In this document: one piece after another, positions 19,295-28,633 of the stretch
Position numbering within the stretch: position 1 is the stretch's first letter
Layout: every line of letters begins with the position of its first letter
Assembly (NCBI RefSeq): GCF_904846075.1
Contig: NZ_CAJGZH010000001.1
Coordinates: 1,398,318-1,462,317 of the forward strand
Source: Psychrobacter glacincola
GTDB taxonomy: Bacteria > Pseudomonadota > Gammaproteobacteria > Pseudomonadales > Moraxellaceae
DNA: 64,000 bases
Reading direction: 5' to 3'
Translations under genes and position numbers: made by a program
The notes under the pieces: generated by a model
What the model was told of the DNA's origin: nothing
The model's input: only the letters and a program-made list of their open reading frames with translations
Database searches by the model: none

Positions 19295-21772
19295 ATGAAC
19301 TCAGAAAATAGTAAGTCTTATCTTTACAATGAAACATTACCCATTGAAGGTATGACCTGTGCTTCCTGTGTGGGGCGGGTGGAAAAAGCATTAAAAAAAG
19401 TTGAAGGTGTTGAAAATGCTGAGGTGAATCTTGCGACTGAAAACGCCATGATTTCCTCGTCTCAACCTTTAGATCTTATCGCAGCAACCAAAGCCGTAGA
19501 ACGAGCCGGTTATAAGGTCTTGGCCTCTCAGCCGATTGAGCTGTCGATAGAAGGTATGACTTGTGCTTCCTGCGTTGGACGGGTAGAAAAAGCCTTAAAA
19601 AAAGTTGAAGGCGTACAACAAGCAAACGTCAACCTTGCTACTGAACGCGCATGGGTACAAGGCAACGCTCAAGTACAGAGCAGCGATTTGATTCAAGCCG
19701 TTAAAAAAGCGGGGTACACGGCTAAGCAGATTGAGCAGAATGCACGTGTTCGACAGGATAAAAAAGCCACGGAGCAGCAACAGCTGAAACGAGATTTGAT
19801 GATCTCTTTAATTCTAGCCGTGCCTGTTTTTATTCTAGAAATGGGGTCACATATGATTCCAGCTTTTCATATGTGGGTCATGGACAATATCGGCACGCAA
19901 CAAAGCTGGCTGATTCAATTTGTTTTGACCACGCTGGTACTCATCTTTCCAGGCCGACGTTTTTATCAAAAAGGTATTCCAGCATTATGGCGCTTGGCTC
20001 CAGATATGAATTCATTGGTGGCTGTTGGAACACTGGCGGCTTATAGTTTTTCGCTAGTCGCAACATTTATTCCACAAGTTCTACCTGAGGGTACTGTGAA
20101 TGTGTATTACGAAGCGGCGGCTGTGATTGTGAGCTTAATTTTATTAGGGCGTTATTTCGAGGCAAAAGCCAAAGGGCGTACCTCTCAAGCCATTCAACAT
20201 CTAGTGGGTATGCAAGCAAAAACAGCACGTGTTCACCACAATGGGCAAGTGACTGAAGTACCGATTGCAGAGGTGACCACAGAAACGATTGTTGAGATTC
20301 GTCCCGGTGAGCGTGTTCCAGTCGATGGTGAAGTAATTGAAGGTCAAAGTTATATTGATGAATCCATGATTACAGGTGAACCCGTTCCTGTCAAAAAACA
20401 AGTCGGTGATCAAGTGGTCGGAGGAACAGTCAATCAGAATGGAACCTTAAATTTTCGGGTGACTGCTATCGGAGAATCGTCGGTATTGGCACAAATCATT
20501 CGCATGGTTGAACAGGCTCAAGGGTCTAAATTACCGATTCAGGCATTGGTTGATAAAGTCACTATGTGGTTTGTCCCCATGGTCATGCTCTTAGCAATGC
20601 TCACTTTTATAGTCTGGTTTATCTTTGGTCCTGACCCTGCGTTGACGTTTAGTCTCGTCAACGCCGTTGCCGTCCTAATCATTGCTTGTCCCTGTGCAAT
20701 GGGATTGGCAACCCCTACATCCATAATGGTTGGTACAGGTCGCGGCGCAGAAATGGGCGTCTTATTCCGCAAAGGTGAAGCGTTACAAGCTTTACAGGAA
20801 GTAAAAGTCATTGCTGTCGATAAAACTGGCACATTGACTGAAGGCAAACCAACCTTAACAGATTTTTATGTCCAACCAGGGTTCGAACGTGAGCAAGTCT
20901 TGCGTATTGTGGCATCGGTTGAAGCAAAATCTGAACATCCCATTGCCTTAGCCATTGTTCAGGCCGCAGAGCAACAGAATATTAGCTTATTGCCGATTAC
21001 CACTTTTGACTCTGTGACGGGATTTGGAATCAAAGCAGGAGTTGAAGGTCAAGCCGTTCATATTGGTGCTGATCGTTATATGCAGCAATTAGGACTTGAT
21101 GTTACTCCCTTTAAAGACGAAGCCGCGCACTTAGGACAAGAAGCTAAAACCCCCATATATGTCGCGATTGATCAGAAATTGGTTGCTATTATTGCCGTTG
21201 CAGATCCCATTAAAGACACCACTTATGCCGCGATTGCAGGTTTACATCAACTGGGCTTAAAAGTAGCAATGATTACAGGGGACAATCGGCATACTGCGCA
21301 AGCTATTGCAGCAAAATTACATATTGATCAAGTGATCGCAGAAGTGTTGCCTGATGGAAAAGTAGATGCAATACGTCAACTGCAACAACAATATGGACGA
21401 GTGGCTTTTGTTGGTGATGGTATTAATGATGCACCCGCTCTTGCTCAAGCTGATGTCGGACTGGCAATTGGCACAGGGACAGATGTGGCAATTGAAGCCG
21501 CAGATGTAGTGTTAATGTCAGGTAGTTTACAAGGGGTTCCTAATGCGATTGCTTTAAGTCAGGCTACCATCAAAAATATTCGACAAAATCTATTTTGGGC
21601 ATTTTTCTATAACATTGCTTTAATTCCAATTGCCGCAGGGGTTTTATATCCAGCATTTGGAATTTTGTTGTCACCTATTTTTGCAGCAGGCGCAATGGCG
21701 CTATCCTCTGTTTTTGTACTAGGTAATGCCTTACGCTTAAAGTACTTTCAGGTGCCCGTGATTAAAGCGTAG
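19295..21772 (+). CDS. copA: Cu+-exporting P1B-type ATPase with two HMA domains
   Basis: The ATG at 19295 is preferred over the in-frame TTG at 19274 because AGAGGA sits just before it; the product is 825 residues, typical for CopA (834 in E. coli). Two N-terminal HMA domains carry GMTCASC at residues 19-25 and 87-93 and are near-duplicates of each other. The membrane site [12 protein letters not shown] and the [11 protein letters not shown] phosphorylation motif place it in P1B-1 (Cu+/Ag+ export). It pumps cytosolic Cu+ to the periplasm. A terminator and cueR follow on the same strand. Confidence 0.95.
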   Translation: MNSENSKSYLYNETLPIEGMTCASCVGRVEKALKKVEGVENAEVNLATENAMISSSQPLDLIAATKAVERAGYKVLASQPIELSIEGMTCASCVGRVEKALKKVEGVQQANVNLATERAWVQGNAQVQSSDLIQAVKKAGYTAKQIEQNARVRQDKKATEQQQLKRDLMISLILAVPVFILEMGSHMIPAFHMWVMDNIGTQQSWLIQFVLTTLVLIFPGRRFYQKGIPALWRLAPDMNSLVAVGTLAAYSFSLVATFIPQVLPEGTVNVYYEAAAVIVSLILLGRYFEAKAKGRTSQAIQHLVGMQAKTARVHHNGQVTEVPIAEVTTETIVEIRPGERVPVDGEVIEGQSYIDESMITGEPVPVKKQVGDQVVGGTVNQNGTLNFRVTAIGESSVLAQIIRMVEQAQGSKLPIQALVDKVTMWFVPMVMLLAMLTFIVWFIFGPDPALTFSLVNAVAVLIIACPCAMGLATPTSIMVGTGRGAEMGVLFRKGEALQALQEVKVIAVDKTGTLTEGKPTLTDFYVQPGFEREQVLRIVASVEAKSEHPIALAIVQAAEQQNISLLPITTFDSVTGFGIKAGVEGQAVHIGADRYMQQLGLDVTPFKDEAAHLGQEAKTPIYVAIDQKLVAIIAVADPIKDTTYAAIAGLHQLGLKVAMITGDNRHTAQAIAAKLHIDQVIAEVLPDGKVDAIRQLQQQYGRVAFVGDGINDAPALAQADVGLAIGTGTDVAIEAADVVLMSGSLQGVPNAIALSQATIKNIRQNLFWAFFYNIALIPIAAGVLYPAFGILLSPIFAAGAMALSSVFVLGNALRLKYFQVPVIKA

Positions 21773-21784
21773 AACTGTTAATAT

Positions 21785-21820
21785 AGGGTTAAAGTACCCG
21801 TTTGGCTTTAACCCTTTTTA
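21785..21820 (+). terminator. Terminator between copA and cueR
   Basis: Ten-base perfect arms (AGGGTTAAAG and CTTTAACCCT, 11-nt loop) are followed by five Ts, 13 bases after the copA stop. The cueR ribosome binding site begins right behind it, so read-through probably supplies some cueR transcript. Confidence 0.8.
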
Positions 21821-21836
21821 TATCAGGAGGAAAGTT

Positions 21837-22229
21837 ATGAATATCGGTCAAGCGTCAGAGCAATCAGGAATCTCTCCCAAAATGATCCGCTATTATGAAC
21901 AGATTGGGTTACTTGATGCCGCAAAACGCTCAAATTCAGGATATCGAATCTATTCTAAACAAGATATAAAAGACTTATGCTTTTTAAGACAGGCTCGTGA
22001 TTTAGGTTTTTCGTCCAAACAGATGAAAGAGTTGCTTGATTTGCGGAAAAATACAGATCGGCAGAGTGCTGATGTTAAACAATTGACACTGCAACATATC
22101 GCAACTTTGAACCAAAAAATAGCTCAATTGCAAGATATGGTGAGCTCACTACAGATTTCAGCTGATCATTGCTCAGGTGATGCAAACGCCGATTGTGCCA
22201 TACTAAAAGATCTTGAACAGAATAAATAA
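21837..22229 (+). CDS. cueR: MerR-family copper regulator
   Basis: A 130-residue MerR protein with helix-turn-helix IGQASEQSGISPKMIRYYEQIGLL and a metal loop with two cysteines seven residues apart (CSGDANADC). This C-x7-C spacing is that of CueR-type Cu+ sensors. A strong AGGAGG precedes the ATG. The regulator is downstream of copA in the same direction instead of divergent, and it presumably controls both the copA promoter and the divergent HMA promoter. The codon use and low GC of copA-cueR look different from zntA copy 1, which may indicate separate acquisition. Confidence 0.92.
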   Translation: MNIGQASEQSGISPKMIRYYEQIGLLDAAKRSNSGYRIYSKQDIKDLCFLRQARDLGFSSKQMKELLDLRKNTDRQSADVKQLTLQHIATLNQKIAQLQDMVSSLQISADHCSGDANADCAILKDLEQNK

Positions 22230-22749
22230 AGTAAATTACATGTAATCTCATCTGTTTTTTATGCATATTTCAGTCTAAAAAAACATGTGTCTAAAAGAAT
22301 ACTTTCAGAAAAAATTAAGGCTATGGTTTCCTAGTGAGGACTTGAATCTTTGGCTGTGAGCTAATGGTATTAAGGTTTCAACTTGCTGAGATAGCCACAG
22401 TGTACTTCATGATGTACTTACCATAGATATTCTATCTATGATCGGTGCGCTAGTGAGGATACATATCGTCGAGACCATCCCAGATTCTGTGTAACTGACG
22501 TTTAGATTAAATACTTACACAAAATTTAGGAAGGTCTCCCAGATTCTTATCAAAGACTTCATCATCTATTATTCGCCAAACGGCAACTTGCTGATGGTCT
22601 TTGGTGGTGACTAGATTTAAAGTTTGTTCAATCATTGCTTGAGGTCTCATATCCTTATGATGTTTATTTGCTTCAAACCCAGTTACTTTACACTTAGCGG
22701 TTTAATTAAGCTACTTACTTGAGCTATTTGCTTCAGTTATTAGGCTTGG
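22230..22749. other. Gene-poor spacer with relic sequence (short ORF 22507-22650, minus)
   Basis: No full gene is present. A minus-strand frame from ATG 22650 to TAA 22507 encodes 47 residues (ending DLPKFCVSI) and stays open upstream for 17 more codons; I do not recognise it. Next to it, around 22470-22500, the sequence resembles the outer end of an IS256-family element (a GATTCTGTGTAACTGA-like motif beside GAGACC). The stretch is best viewed as decayed mobile-element debris, with low certainty. Confidence 0.3.
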
Positions 22750-23586
22750 CTACTTACTCAACTTCAATATTCTAAAGGCGCCCTGAATAACTAAAGCAAA
22801 TACGATGCTACCAATAATCAAATCAGGCGTACTAGAGTGTAACCAATTAACCAAAATCCCTGCAACAATTACCCCTAAATTGATAATCACATCGTTTGAA
22901 GTGAAAATCATACTGGCTTGCATATGGGCTTCTTCTCCTTCTTTGCTTTTCGATTTTTGTAGTAAATAGAGGCAAATCAAGTTTGCAATTAGCGCAAGAA
23001 TCGATATGACTATCATGGTAGAAAAGTCAGGTAACTGCTCATTGCCAAAGAAACGTCTTAGTACTTCTAAAAAACCAAGAATCGCTAGCGTAATTTGAAA
23101 ATATCCGGCAATTCTAGCAATCCGTTTTTTCTTAATGACCGTTCCACCGACCGCAAATAAGCTAATTCCGTACACTAAGCTATCTGCTAACATATCTAAG
23201 CTGTCGGCGACCAACCCCATCGAACGAGAAATCAGTCCCGTGCTCATTTCAATAATAAAGAAAGCAAAGTTAATGACCAGCACTATCCATAGTAGCTTTC
23301 TTTGCTCAGCATCTTTTTTGTGACTAGAGTCAGCATCAATTTTAAAATTATTGTTGGGATCAGAGGGGTCAATGGTTTCGGTCGAGAGTAGGGTGTCTCC
23401 TAATTTTAGGTCATGAATAGCAGTCTCTATCCCTTCTATATTGTCATGATGAAACACAGTTAATTGACGGTTAGGAATGTCGAACTCAAGATGTTCAATA
23501 TTCGAGTGGCCCTCTAATTTCATTCGGATTAGGTTTTCCTCCGAAGGGCAGTCCATCTTCGATATTTTAAAAGTTGTTTTATTCAT
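22750..23586 (-). CDS. Cation diffusion facilitator-family transporter with N-terminal HMA-like domain
   Basis: The ATG at 23586 gives 278 residues; the longer frame to 23664 runs into IS sequence. Residues 1-70 resemble a metal-binding ferredoxin-like domain with KMDCPSEE. Five or six membrane helices follow, with SMGLVADSLDMLADSLVYG forming the first metal-site helix (Asp residues) and FTSNDVIINLGV the second. Members export divalent cations such as Zn or Cd; the loss of the usual histidine in the second site makes specificity uncertain. An IS1-family end lies only ~16 bases upstream of its start, so its promoter may lie inside the IS remnant. Confidence 0.78.
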   Translation of the reverse strand: MNKTTFKISKMDCPSEENLIRMKLEGHSNIEHLEFDIPNRQLTVFHHDNIEGIETAIHDLKLGDTLLSTETIDPSDPNNNFKIDADSSHKKDAEQRKLLWIVLVINFAFFIIEMSTGLISRSMGLVADSLDMLADSLVYGISLFAVGGTVIKKKRIARIAGYFQITLAILGFLEVLRRFFGNEQLPDFSTMIVISILALIANLICLYLLQKSKSKEGEEAHMQASMIFTSNDVIINLGVIVAGILVNWLHSSTPDLIIGSIVFALVIQGAFRILKLSK

Positions 23587-23601
23587 AGCTACATTTATAT
23601 C

Positions 23602-23730
23602 CGGGTGGTGGTTCAAAAAGTAGAAAAAAAACAGGCTGAGAAATTGATAAATAGTGAAATGCAAATGACACTATACATCAAATGCCCAGCCTGTCTAAGT
23701 GACAATATAAAGAAAAATGGTTTCAAAAGC
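23602..23730 (+). mobile_element. 5' remnant of an IS1-family insertion sequence
   Basis: It begins with a terminal-repeat-like GGTGGTGGTTCAAA and then an ORF start (ATG 23665) whose product MTLYIKCPACLSDNIKKNG has the CxxC zinc-finger opening of IS1 InsA-type proteins. The frame loses homology after about 22 codons, at GCTAT, exactly where the inverted end of the resolvase element begins. The remaining IS1 sequence is missing on the far side, so this is a truncated relic. Confidence 0.6.
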
Positions 23731-23809
23731 TATACCCCAAAGGAACCAGCTATTTCACCCTTTAAACCTATTAACAGACTACTCAAAATAGACTGTTAAT
23801 ATGGAACTA
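23731..23809 (+). repeat. Left terminal inverted repeat of the resolvase element
   Basis: Pairs with 24887-24965. The best-conserved parts are TATACCC, GGAACC and the block containing TATTAACAGAC. Confidence 0.65.
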
Positions 23810-23889
23810 TCTATAACAGGCTTTTGAATTATGGGACTGGTCGCCGCGCTTTTGCCCTATCATTAGCCTATACCTAAAACATAAAACCT

Positions 23890-23990
23890 TTAAATGATAA
23901 CCTATCTATCATTAGACTTTTTTATGTTATTAAATGATAGTAATATCTTGCTATTATCAATGAACATTAATTATTAAGTCTAAATAATAG
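23890..23990. promoter_or_regulatory. Possible res/operator region of the resolvase
   Basis: Just upstream of the resolvase are several related AATGATA boxes, including an inverted pair (AATGATA ... TATCATT, ~23896-23914) and a further AAATGATAG at ~23933. Clustered inverted boxes directly before a resolvase gene are typical of a res recombination and autoregulation site. Exact subsites cannot be set by eye. Confidence 0.45.
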
Positions 23991-24000
23991 AGGTGGCGTT

Positions 24001-24591
24001 ATGACTGTTCGTATTTATGTGAGAGCCAGCACTAAGGATCAAGACGCGACCAGAGCATTGTCTGACTTGATTAGCTTTAGCCAAAGCTATGATGATAACC
24101 ATGTTGAGTACGTAGAGCATTTCAGTGGTACAAAGTTAGATAGACCAGCACTCACTAAGTTACTCAATGATGCTGAGCAAGGCGATATATTGCTTGTTGA
24201 GAGTGTAGATAGATTGAGTAGATTGTCTCAGGATGATTTTGCTATCTTAAAGCAGCGCATCAAAGATAAAGGTTTGCGATTGGTAGTGGCTGATCTACCA
24301 ACTACACATACGGTTAGCGAGGGTATGACAGGCGACATCCTTAGGGTAATTAACAATATGCTGATCGACTTATTAGCAACGATGGCAAAGCTTGATAACG
24401 ATAAGCGTAGAGAACGTATCAAGCAGGGATTAGCAAACAGTGGATATAAACCTACTGGTAAGAAAGCAAATCTAGCAAAACACAATCGTATTAGAGAATT
24501 AGACAGTCAAAATAATATGACAAAAGAGGAAATCGCTAAGGCGGTTGGTGTTGGGGTAGCTACGGTTTATCGTGTCTTAAAACAGGGTTAA
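24001..24591 (+). CDS. Serine recombinase (resolvase/invertase family)
   Basis: A 196-residue small serine recombinase. The catalytic domain begins VRIYVRASTKDQD with the nucleophilic serine at residue 10, followed by the arginine-containing SVDRLSRLSQDDF motif. A C-terminal helix-turn-helix is present (MTKEEIAKAVGVGVATVYRVLKQG). Such enzymes resolve cointegrates or invert DNA at a res site; repeated AATGATA boxes sit just upstream. GAGGTGG precedes the ATG. It is the sole gene inside the element with long inverted ends. Confidence 0.9.
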   Translation: MTVRIYVRASTKDQDATRALSDLISFSQSYDDNHVEYVEHFSGTKLDRPALTKLLNDAEQGDILLVESVDRLSRLSQDDFAILKQRIKDKGLRLVVADLPTTHTVSEGMTGDILRVINNMLIDLLATMAKLDNDKRRERIKQGLANSGYKPTGKKANLAKHNRIRELDSQNNMTKEEIAKAVGVGVATVYRVLKQG

Positions 24592-24702
24592 TAGCTGAAG
24601 TATTTTAAACATTAATTTACGTTTCTATAGACGCGATGCTATCAAATATATAATCATTAAGTTGATAGATTTTAATCATGTATCTTGATTCAAAAAAACC
24701 CT

Positions 24703-24738
24703 GTATTTGAGTATTTGAGTATTTGAGTATTTGAGTAT
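24703..24738. repeat. 8-bp tandem repeat (GTATTTGA x 4.5)
   Basis: Four perfect copies of GTATTTGA plus a half copy lie in the non-coding sequence behind the resolvase. It is a simple repeat likely to vary in copy number; no gene is disrupted. Confidence 0.9.
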
Positions 24739-24886
24739 CACTTTGCCTTTTTAGCTATGATAGTAATCAGCTGTATCAACTTTGTACGTACTAGCGTTGC
24801 AACTGATTTATTTTATATATCGAATGCAGCGACTTTATGCCCATGCTTTGAGCAAATGCTATAAGCTCATTTTTAGCACATATAAG

Positions 24887-24965
24887 TGGTTCCATTATAG
24901 CAGTCTGTTTTGAGTGGTCTGTTAATAGGGTTTTGGGGCTTTTAAGTCGGTTCCGCTAGGGTATA
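24887..24965 (-). repeat. Right terminal inverted repeat of the resolvase element
   Basis: Reverse complement of 23731-23809 with scattered differences. Its outer edge overlaps the palindrome at 24956-24971. Confidence 0.65.
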
Positions 24966-24971
24966 CCCTAG
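24956..24971. repeat. Perfect 16-bp palindrome at the element's right edge
   Basis: CTAGGGTATACCCTAG is self-complementary and spans the outer boundary of the right inverted repeat. It might be a target-site preference or a recombinase site. The remainder of 24972-25235 has no recognised gene. Confidence 0.6.
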
Positions 24972-25235
24972 GATAATAGGAAATCCATCGCGGATGACAA
25001 AACCTGTTTAGCTTTTAAACAATACGGGTTTGTCGATAGTATGTAAGATAAGTTCGAAAAGTGACTAGAGTGTTAGATTATTCATACTGGGTCTGAATTA
25101 AAATTTTATTGTGATTAATTTCTGCTCAATGTTATTCATTTGTCGCCATGATGAGTGATGGCGGCTTGTGATTTAGTTAGGAAAAATAATCTTGAGTAAT
25201 AAGGTACGTTTGTAGCATTTGCAGCAGGGCTTGTT

Positions 25236-25598
25236 CTAGGCTTCTTTACTTACACTTTCCTGTAAATTCTTTTTTAGTAAATGATCGAATATAAACGGGC
25301 CAAAAGGTAAGAGTGAGCCGAGTACGCCCGCAGGTATTGCCCAAAGAGGCATTTTCATTTTGATAGCTGAGCCTATAAGTATTATGATATAGGTAATAAA
25401 CAATATACCGTGTGCCATACCGATGTATTTCACACCTTCTGGAATGTCCAGCATATATTTTAGTGGCATGGCGATACAGAGCAATAATAAGAAAGAGGTG
25501 CCTTCTAGGTAGCCTATAATGGTAAGGCTTTTTAATGCGGCACTTTGTTTTTTTCTAAGATTATGTATTTGTTTGATAGTTAGCTGAGCATGTGACAC
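25236..25598 (-). CDS. DUF3817 domain membrane protein
   Basis: A 120-residue protein with three membrane helices. The conserved DUF3817 pattern is clear: EGTSFLLLLCIAMPLKYMLDIPEGVKYIGMAHGILFITY, followed by the C-terminal SLLPFGPFIFDHLL. The function of the family is unknown. It stands alone between the resolvase element and lspA, with long non-coding flanks. Confidence 0.82.
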   Translation of the reverse strand: MSHAQLTIKQIHNLRKKQSAALKSLTIIGYLEGTSFLLLLCIAMPLKYMLDIPEGVKYIGMAHGILFITYIIILIGSAIKMKMPLWAIPAGVLGSLLPFGPFIFDHLLKKNLQESVSKEA

Positions 25599-25931
25599 TA
25601 TATTATCCTTTTGTTATTTCAATAAATAATTTAGGCGGTATTCAATGTCTTTATAATAATGGCCCTGTCCAGAGCTTTGAAGTACTGGTTTTTGTCATCT
25701 ACCACTTAGCACGTCACGCCTTCGTCTAGCCACTTCAAAATCATCCTGCGTTCACTCGCATACAATTATGCATTGGGTTTTGGGATATAGAATGAGAGAG
25801 TATTTGTATTAATCATATATCACCTTCCAGTTCGCATTTTTATAAACACACTTGAGTATAAAAAGTATCTTTCCGTATAGAGCAGCTATGACGCTAGTTC
25901 TTTTTATTTGTACTGATCAATATTCACTTGT
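25599..25931. other. Intergenic spacer, nothing recognised
   Basis: Some 330 bases between the DUF3817 gene and the lspA stop, with no plausible gene, no terminator with a T run and no repeat shared with the rest of the window that I could see. Confidence 0.4.
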
Positions 25932-26639
25932 TTATTCATTACGCTTACTTTCCAAAAATATCATATCAATTATAATCAACGCTACACCGACACAGACACC
26001 TATATCTGCAACATTGAAAATAGGATAATTCCAGACATCAGCATAATGCACATGGATAAAGTCAACCACTTTGCCAATTCTTAAACGATCGATTAAGTTG
26101 CCAATCGCACCGCCAAGCACTAAGGCCAACCCCATAGACAATAGCTTGGCTGTACGTGGCGCTTTGATTAAATAAATCGTTAAAAAGATAGCCATTACAA
26201 AAGCTAAGCCTGAGAAAAACCATTTCTGCCAACCGCCAGCGTCGGCTAAAAAGCTAAATGCTGCCCCATAGTTATAAGCGAGTGTCCAGTTGAGAAATGG
26301 TTCAATGACCGGTACGGGGTCATTGAACGCTAATTTGGTTTGGGCCAACCACTTAGTCCATTGATCAAGTATTAACACCATTATCGCCAACAAATACCAG
26401 ATAAAAGCGCGACTGCCATTGGCAACCATTTTTGGCATTTTATCCAACTTACCTTTAGGTGTTATCGAGTTGCCTGAAGTCACGTACATAGCTTTAGGCG
26501 TATGATTCATGGTTTTAGAGTCAATCGATTGATGAGTACTACTCACAGCTATAGGTACTTTATTGTCAGCAATATTAGTACTAGCCGATTCAACGCTATT
26601 CAATTTAGTACTATCTAATCTGTCGGTAGATTCAGTCAT
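25932..26639 (-). CDS. lspA: Lipoprotein signal peptidase (signal peptidase II)
   Basis: A 235-residue protein with a Ser/Thr/Asn-rich N-terminal extension of about 75 residues before the ~160-residue LspA core (M68 or M71 could be alternative starts). The core has four membrane helices and the conserved boxes DQWTKW, NYGAAFSFL, GGAIGNLIDR and FNVADIGV; the aspartates of the last two are the catalytic pair. It cleaves the signal peptide of lipidated prolipoproteins at the inner membrane. It is the last gene of the minus-strand run after ccmI (141-base gap). With lgt and lnt further right, all three lipoprotein-processing enzymes are in this window. Confidence 0.93.
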   Translation of the reverse strand: MTESTDRLDSTKLNSVESASTNIADNKVPIAVSSTHQSIDSKTMNHTPKAMYVTSGNSITPKGKLDKMPKMVANGSRAFIWYLLAIMVLILDQWTKWLAQTKLAFNDPVPVIEPFLNWTLAYNYGAAFSFLADAGGWQKWFFSGLAFVMAIFLTIYLIKAPRTAKLLSMGLALVLGGAIGNLIDRLRIGKVVDFIHVHYADVWNYPIFNVADIGVCVGVALIIIDMIFLESKRNE

Positions 26640-26780
26640 AGTTGTTTTCTTTATCTGTGTTTATACAATGAACAATGTTAAACGTATATGTTTTTGGTAT
26701 ACGACTATTAATCGCGCCACTTTTATAAACGGCTCCACTTACCGCTCTGGTGTTATGAAACTTACGGTAATAATTTTTTA

Positions 26781-28061
26781 TTAGGGAATCTGTTGATTGA
26801 TTTCAACATTAACCTGAGTCTGTTCAGCGCTAATCACTATAGGATTACCCGATAAGTCGCCTGACTCTGCTATGGCATTACCGCTATGACTAATACGAGC
26901 AACGACTGCTAACTGAGTTTTGTCACTACGAGCTGAATTTAACGTGCGATCTGGCATCATCGCATCAAGATTGCTTAAGCGGATACTAGCCTCACCTTGC
27001 TTGATAATACTAATGGGTAAACGTTTGGCGGCAAACGGAGGGCCCCCTTTCACATCACGTATCGCTACAAACAACACATCATCAGCTTTCACTAACGGTA
27101 ATAAATTAGCGTTAATTTTCACTGTCACGTCAATACCTTCTAGCGCTTGCTTTTCTTGCGTGCTAACGTAGTTGCTTAACTCATCTAAGCTTGCTAAAGC
27201 TTTAGTATGATCACCTGGTTTGGCCACAATGCTGCCTTGTAAGCGTTTAATCCAACCTTGCGCTTGGGCAAAGTTACTACTACGAGTCTCACCCATTGCC
27301 ATGAGCATTTGAGCCCGTTCATGCTGTGGATTCTTAGCTAATATAGCTTGTAATACACGGCGAATATTGGCGTCTAACTGACCTTCATTAACGAAAAAGC
27401 TAGTCTGAGCATAAGTGGTGGCGATTTCTTCATTTTCAGGAGCTAAACGATAGGCACGAGATAAGGCTTCCAGCGCAGAATCAGTTGCCTCCATAGATAA
27501 GAAAAGCTCGGATAGGCGCATCCAGCGATTAGGATCATCAGCATTACGATGAACATTGGTTTGCATGGCGCTAATCAGTTGACGACCATCTTCAAACGCC
27601 CATGATGGCGGCTTGTCAATTTTAGCTGTCAATAGGTCGTCAGCCACTTGTCCTACTTTGTCCTCAGCTGTCCACAAATCAAACACGGGCGTACGATTGC
27701 CTATTAGTAAATACGCCATTGCAGCCAATATTGGGATCCAAGCTGCGACAATTAAACGGCTTTTGACATCAGGGGTGACCATAGGTGTTATCTGACGCTG
27801 CGCATCTAATAGCTGACGCTCCAGTTCCAGCTTTTGATTTTGATAATGGCTATTATTAATAGTACCGCTGTCTTTATCTGTTTGTAGCTCAGCTAAACGT
27901 TCGCGAAATACTGCAACATTAATATCTAGCAGTTGATTGTCTATTGGTTTGGACTGCAAACGCGGTGCTCGTAGCCATGGCATAATAGCAATCAGCGCAA
28001 ATATAAGGGCAATCAGCAAGCTTAGAGTTACAAATAAGCCAAAAGTAGAAAATAGAGTCAT
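26781..28061 (-). CDS. ccmI: Cytochrome c maturation protein CcmI
   Basis: A 426-residue protein with an N-terminal membrane helix and the short conserved cytoplasmic segment (VFRERLAELQTDKDSGTI), a second helix (AAWIPILAAMAYLLI), TPR-like repeats around residues 170-290 and a C-terminal beta domain. This is the bipartite CcmI layout: the N-terminal part interacts with the CcmFH ligase and the TPR part captures apocytochrome c. It overlaps ccmH by 4 bases, indicating translational coupling. A piece of a second ccmI copy survives at 44361-44388. Confidence 0.9.
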   Translation of the reverse strand: MTLFSTFGLFVTLSLLIALIFALIAIMPWLRAPRLQSKPIDNQLLDINVAVFRERLAELQTDKDSGTINNSHYQNQKLELERQLLDAQRQITPMVTPDVKSRLIVAAWIPILAAMAYLLIGNRTPVFDLWTAEDKVGQVADDLLTAKIDKPPSWAFEDGRQLISAMQTNVHRNADDPNRWMRLSELFLSMEATDSALEALSRAYRLAPENEEIATTYAQTSFFVNEGQLDANIRRVLQAILAKNPQHERAQMLMAMGETRSSNFAQAQGWIKRLQGSIVAKPGDHTKALASLDELSNYVSTQEKQALEGIDVTVKINANLLPLVKADDVLFVAIRDVKGGPPFAAKRLPISIIKQGEASIRLSNLDAMMPDRTLNSARSDKTQLAVVARISHSGNAIAESGDLSGNPIVISAEQTQVNVEINQQIP

Positions 28062-28633
28062 TTTTTGTCCTCTAGGCTAGTAATGTCGTGGTCGACACTC
28101 TCAGCTTGCGATAATAGACGATCAAGCTCAGCCTTTTCCGTAGAGGTCAAGGCAGCAGTACTGTTCACTGTGACGCCGCTTTGACCACGGGCAACAACTT
28201 GGCGACGCTTACTTTGCCAAAACCAACCAATAATTAAGACGAGCAATAATAGTGGTGGAAAAAACCATAGGATCCATGTTGATGGTCGCATAGGCGGCTT
28301 GTAGCTAATAAAGTCACCGTAGCGCTCTTGCATATAGACGCGTATTTCAGCATCACTACGTCTATCTTTAATTAAATCATAGACTTTTTGCTTTAGATCC
28401 TGTGCAATCGGTGCATCAGAGGCTGCAAGGTTTTGATTTTGGCATTTTGGGCAGCGAAACTCTTCTATTAATCCACGATACTGAGCTTCTTGCTGTGGTG
28501 AGTCAAAATCGTATACGTCAATAGCTGCGTTTGCCGTCATGTTAAGCAGACACGCTAGTATTAAGCTTGCTAGTTTTAAAACTATATTGGGTTTTAGTTG
28601 AGGAGCTCTTATTCGAGTAACGTTCATTTGCAC
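28058..28633 (-). CDS. ccmH: Cytochrome c maturation thiol-reductase CcmH
   Basis: A 191-residue CcmH/CcmL protein. After a signal or anchor sequence the conserved FRCPKCQNQNLAASDAPIAQDL motif provides the CxxC that reduces the apocytochrome haem-binding cysteines. A C-terminal transmembrane helix (WILWFFPPLLLLVLIIGWFW) and a charged tail follow. It overlaps ccmG by 10 bases and ccmI by 4, so the genes are a tight operon. It lacks the TPR extension of E. coli CcmH, which is supplied here by the separate CcmI. Confidence 0.93.
   Translation of the reverse strand: MQMNVTRIRAPQLKPNIVLKLASLILACLLNMTANAAIDVYDFDSPQQEAQYRGLIEEFRCPKCQNQNLAASDAPIAQDLKQKVYDLIKDRRSDAEIRVYMQERYGDFISYKPPMRPSTWILWFFPPLLLLVLIIGWFWQSKRRQVVARGQSGVTVNSTAALTSTEKAELDRLLSQAESVDHDITSLEDKK

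Larger units (their letters stand above)
23731..24965. mobile_element. 1.2-kb element with ~79-bp inverted ends carrying only a serine resolvase
   Basis: The left end (from 23731) and the reverse complement of the right end (to 24965) align without gaps for about 79 bases. Both start TATACCC, have GGAACC at positions 12-17, share CTATTAACAGAC-type and CTCAAAA-type blocks, and end near ATGGAAC. The only gene inside is the resolvase at 24001-24591. No transposase is present, so it would be a non-autonomous or degenerate transposon. It interrupts the IS1 remnant on its left. No convincing target-site duplication was found. Confidence 0.6.

Noticed and set aside
24703..24738. Possible CRISPR or iteron array
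   Set aside because: The 8-bp units are contiguous without spacers; a simple tandem repeat explains it.
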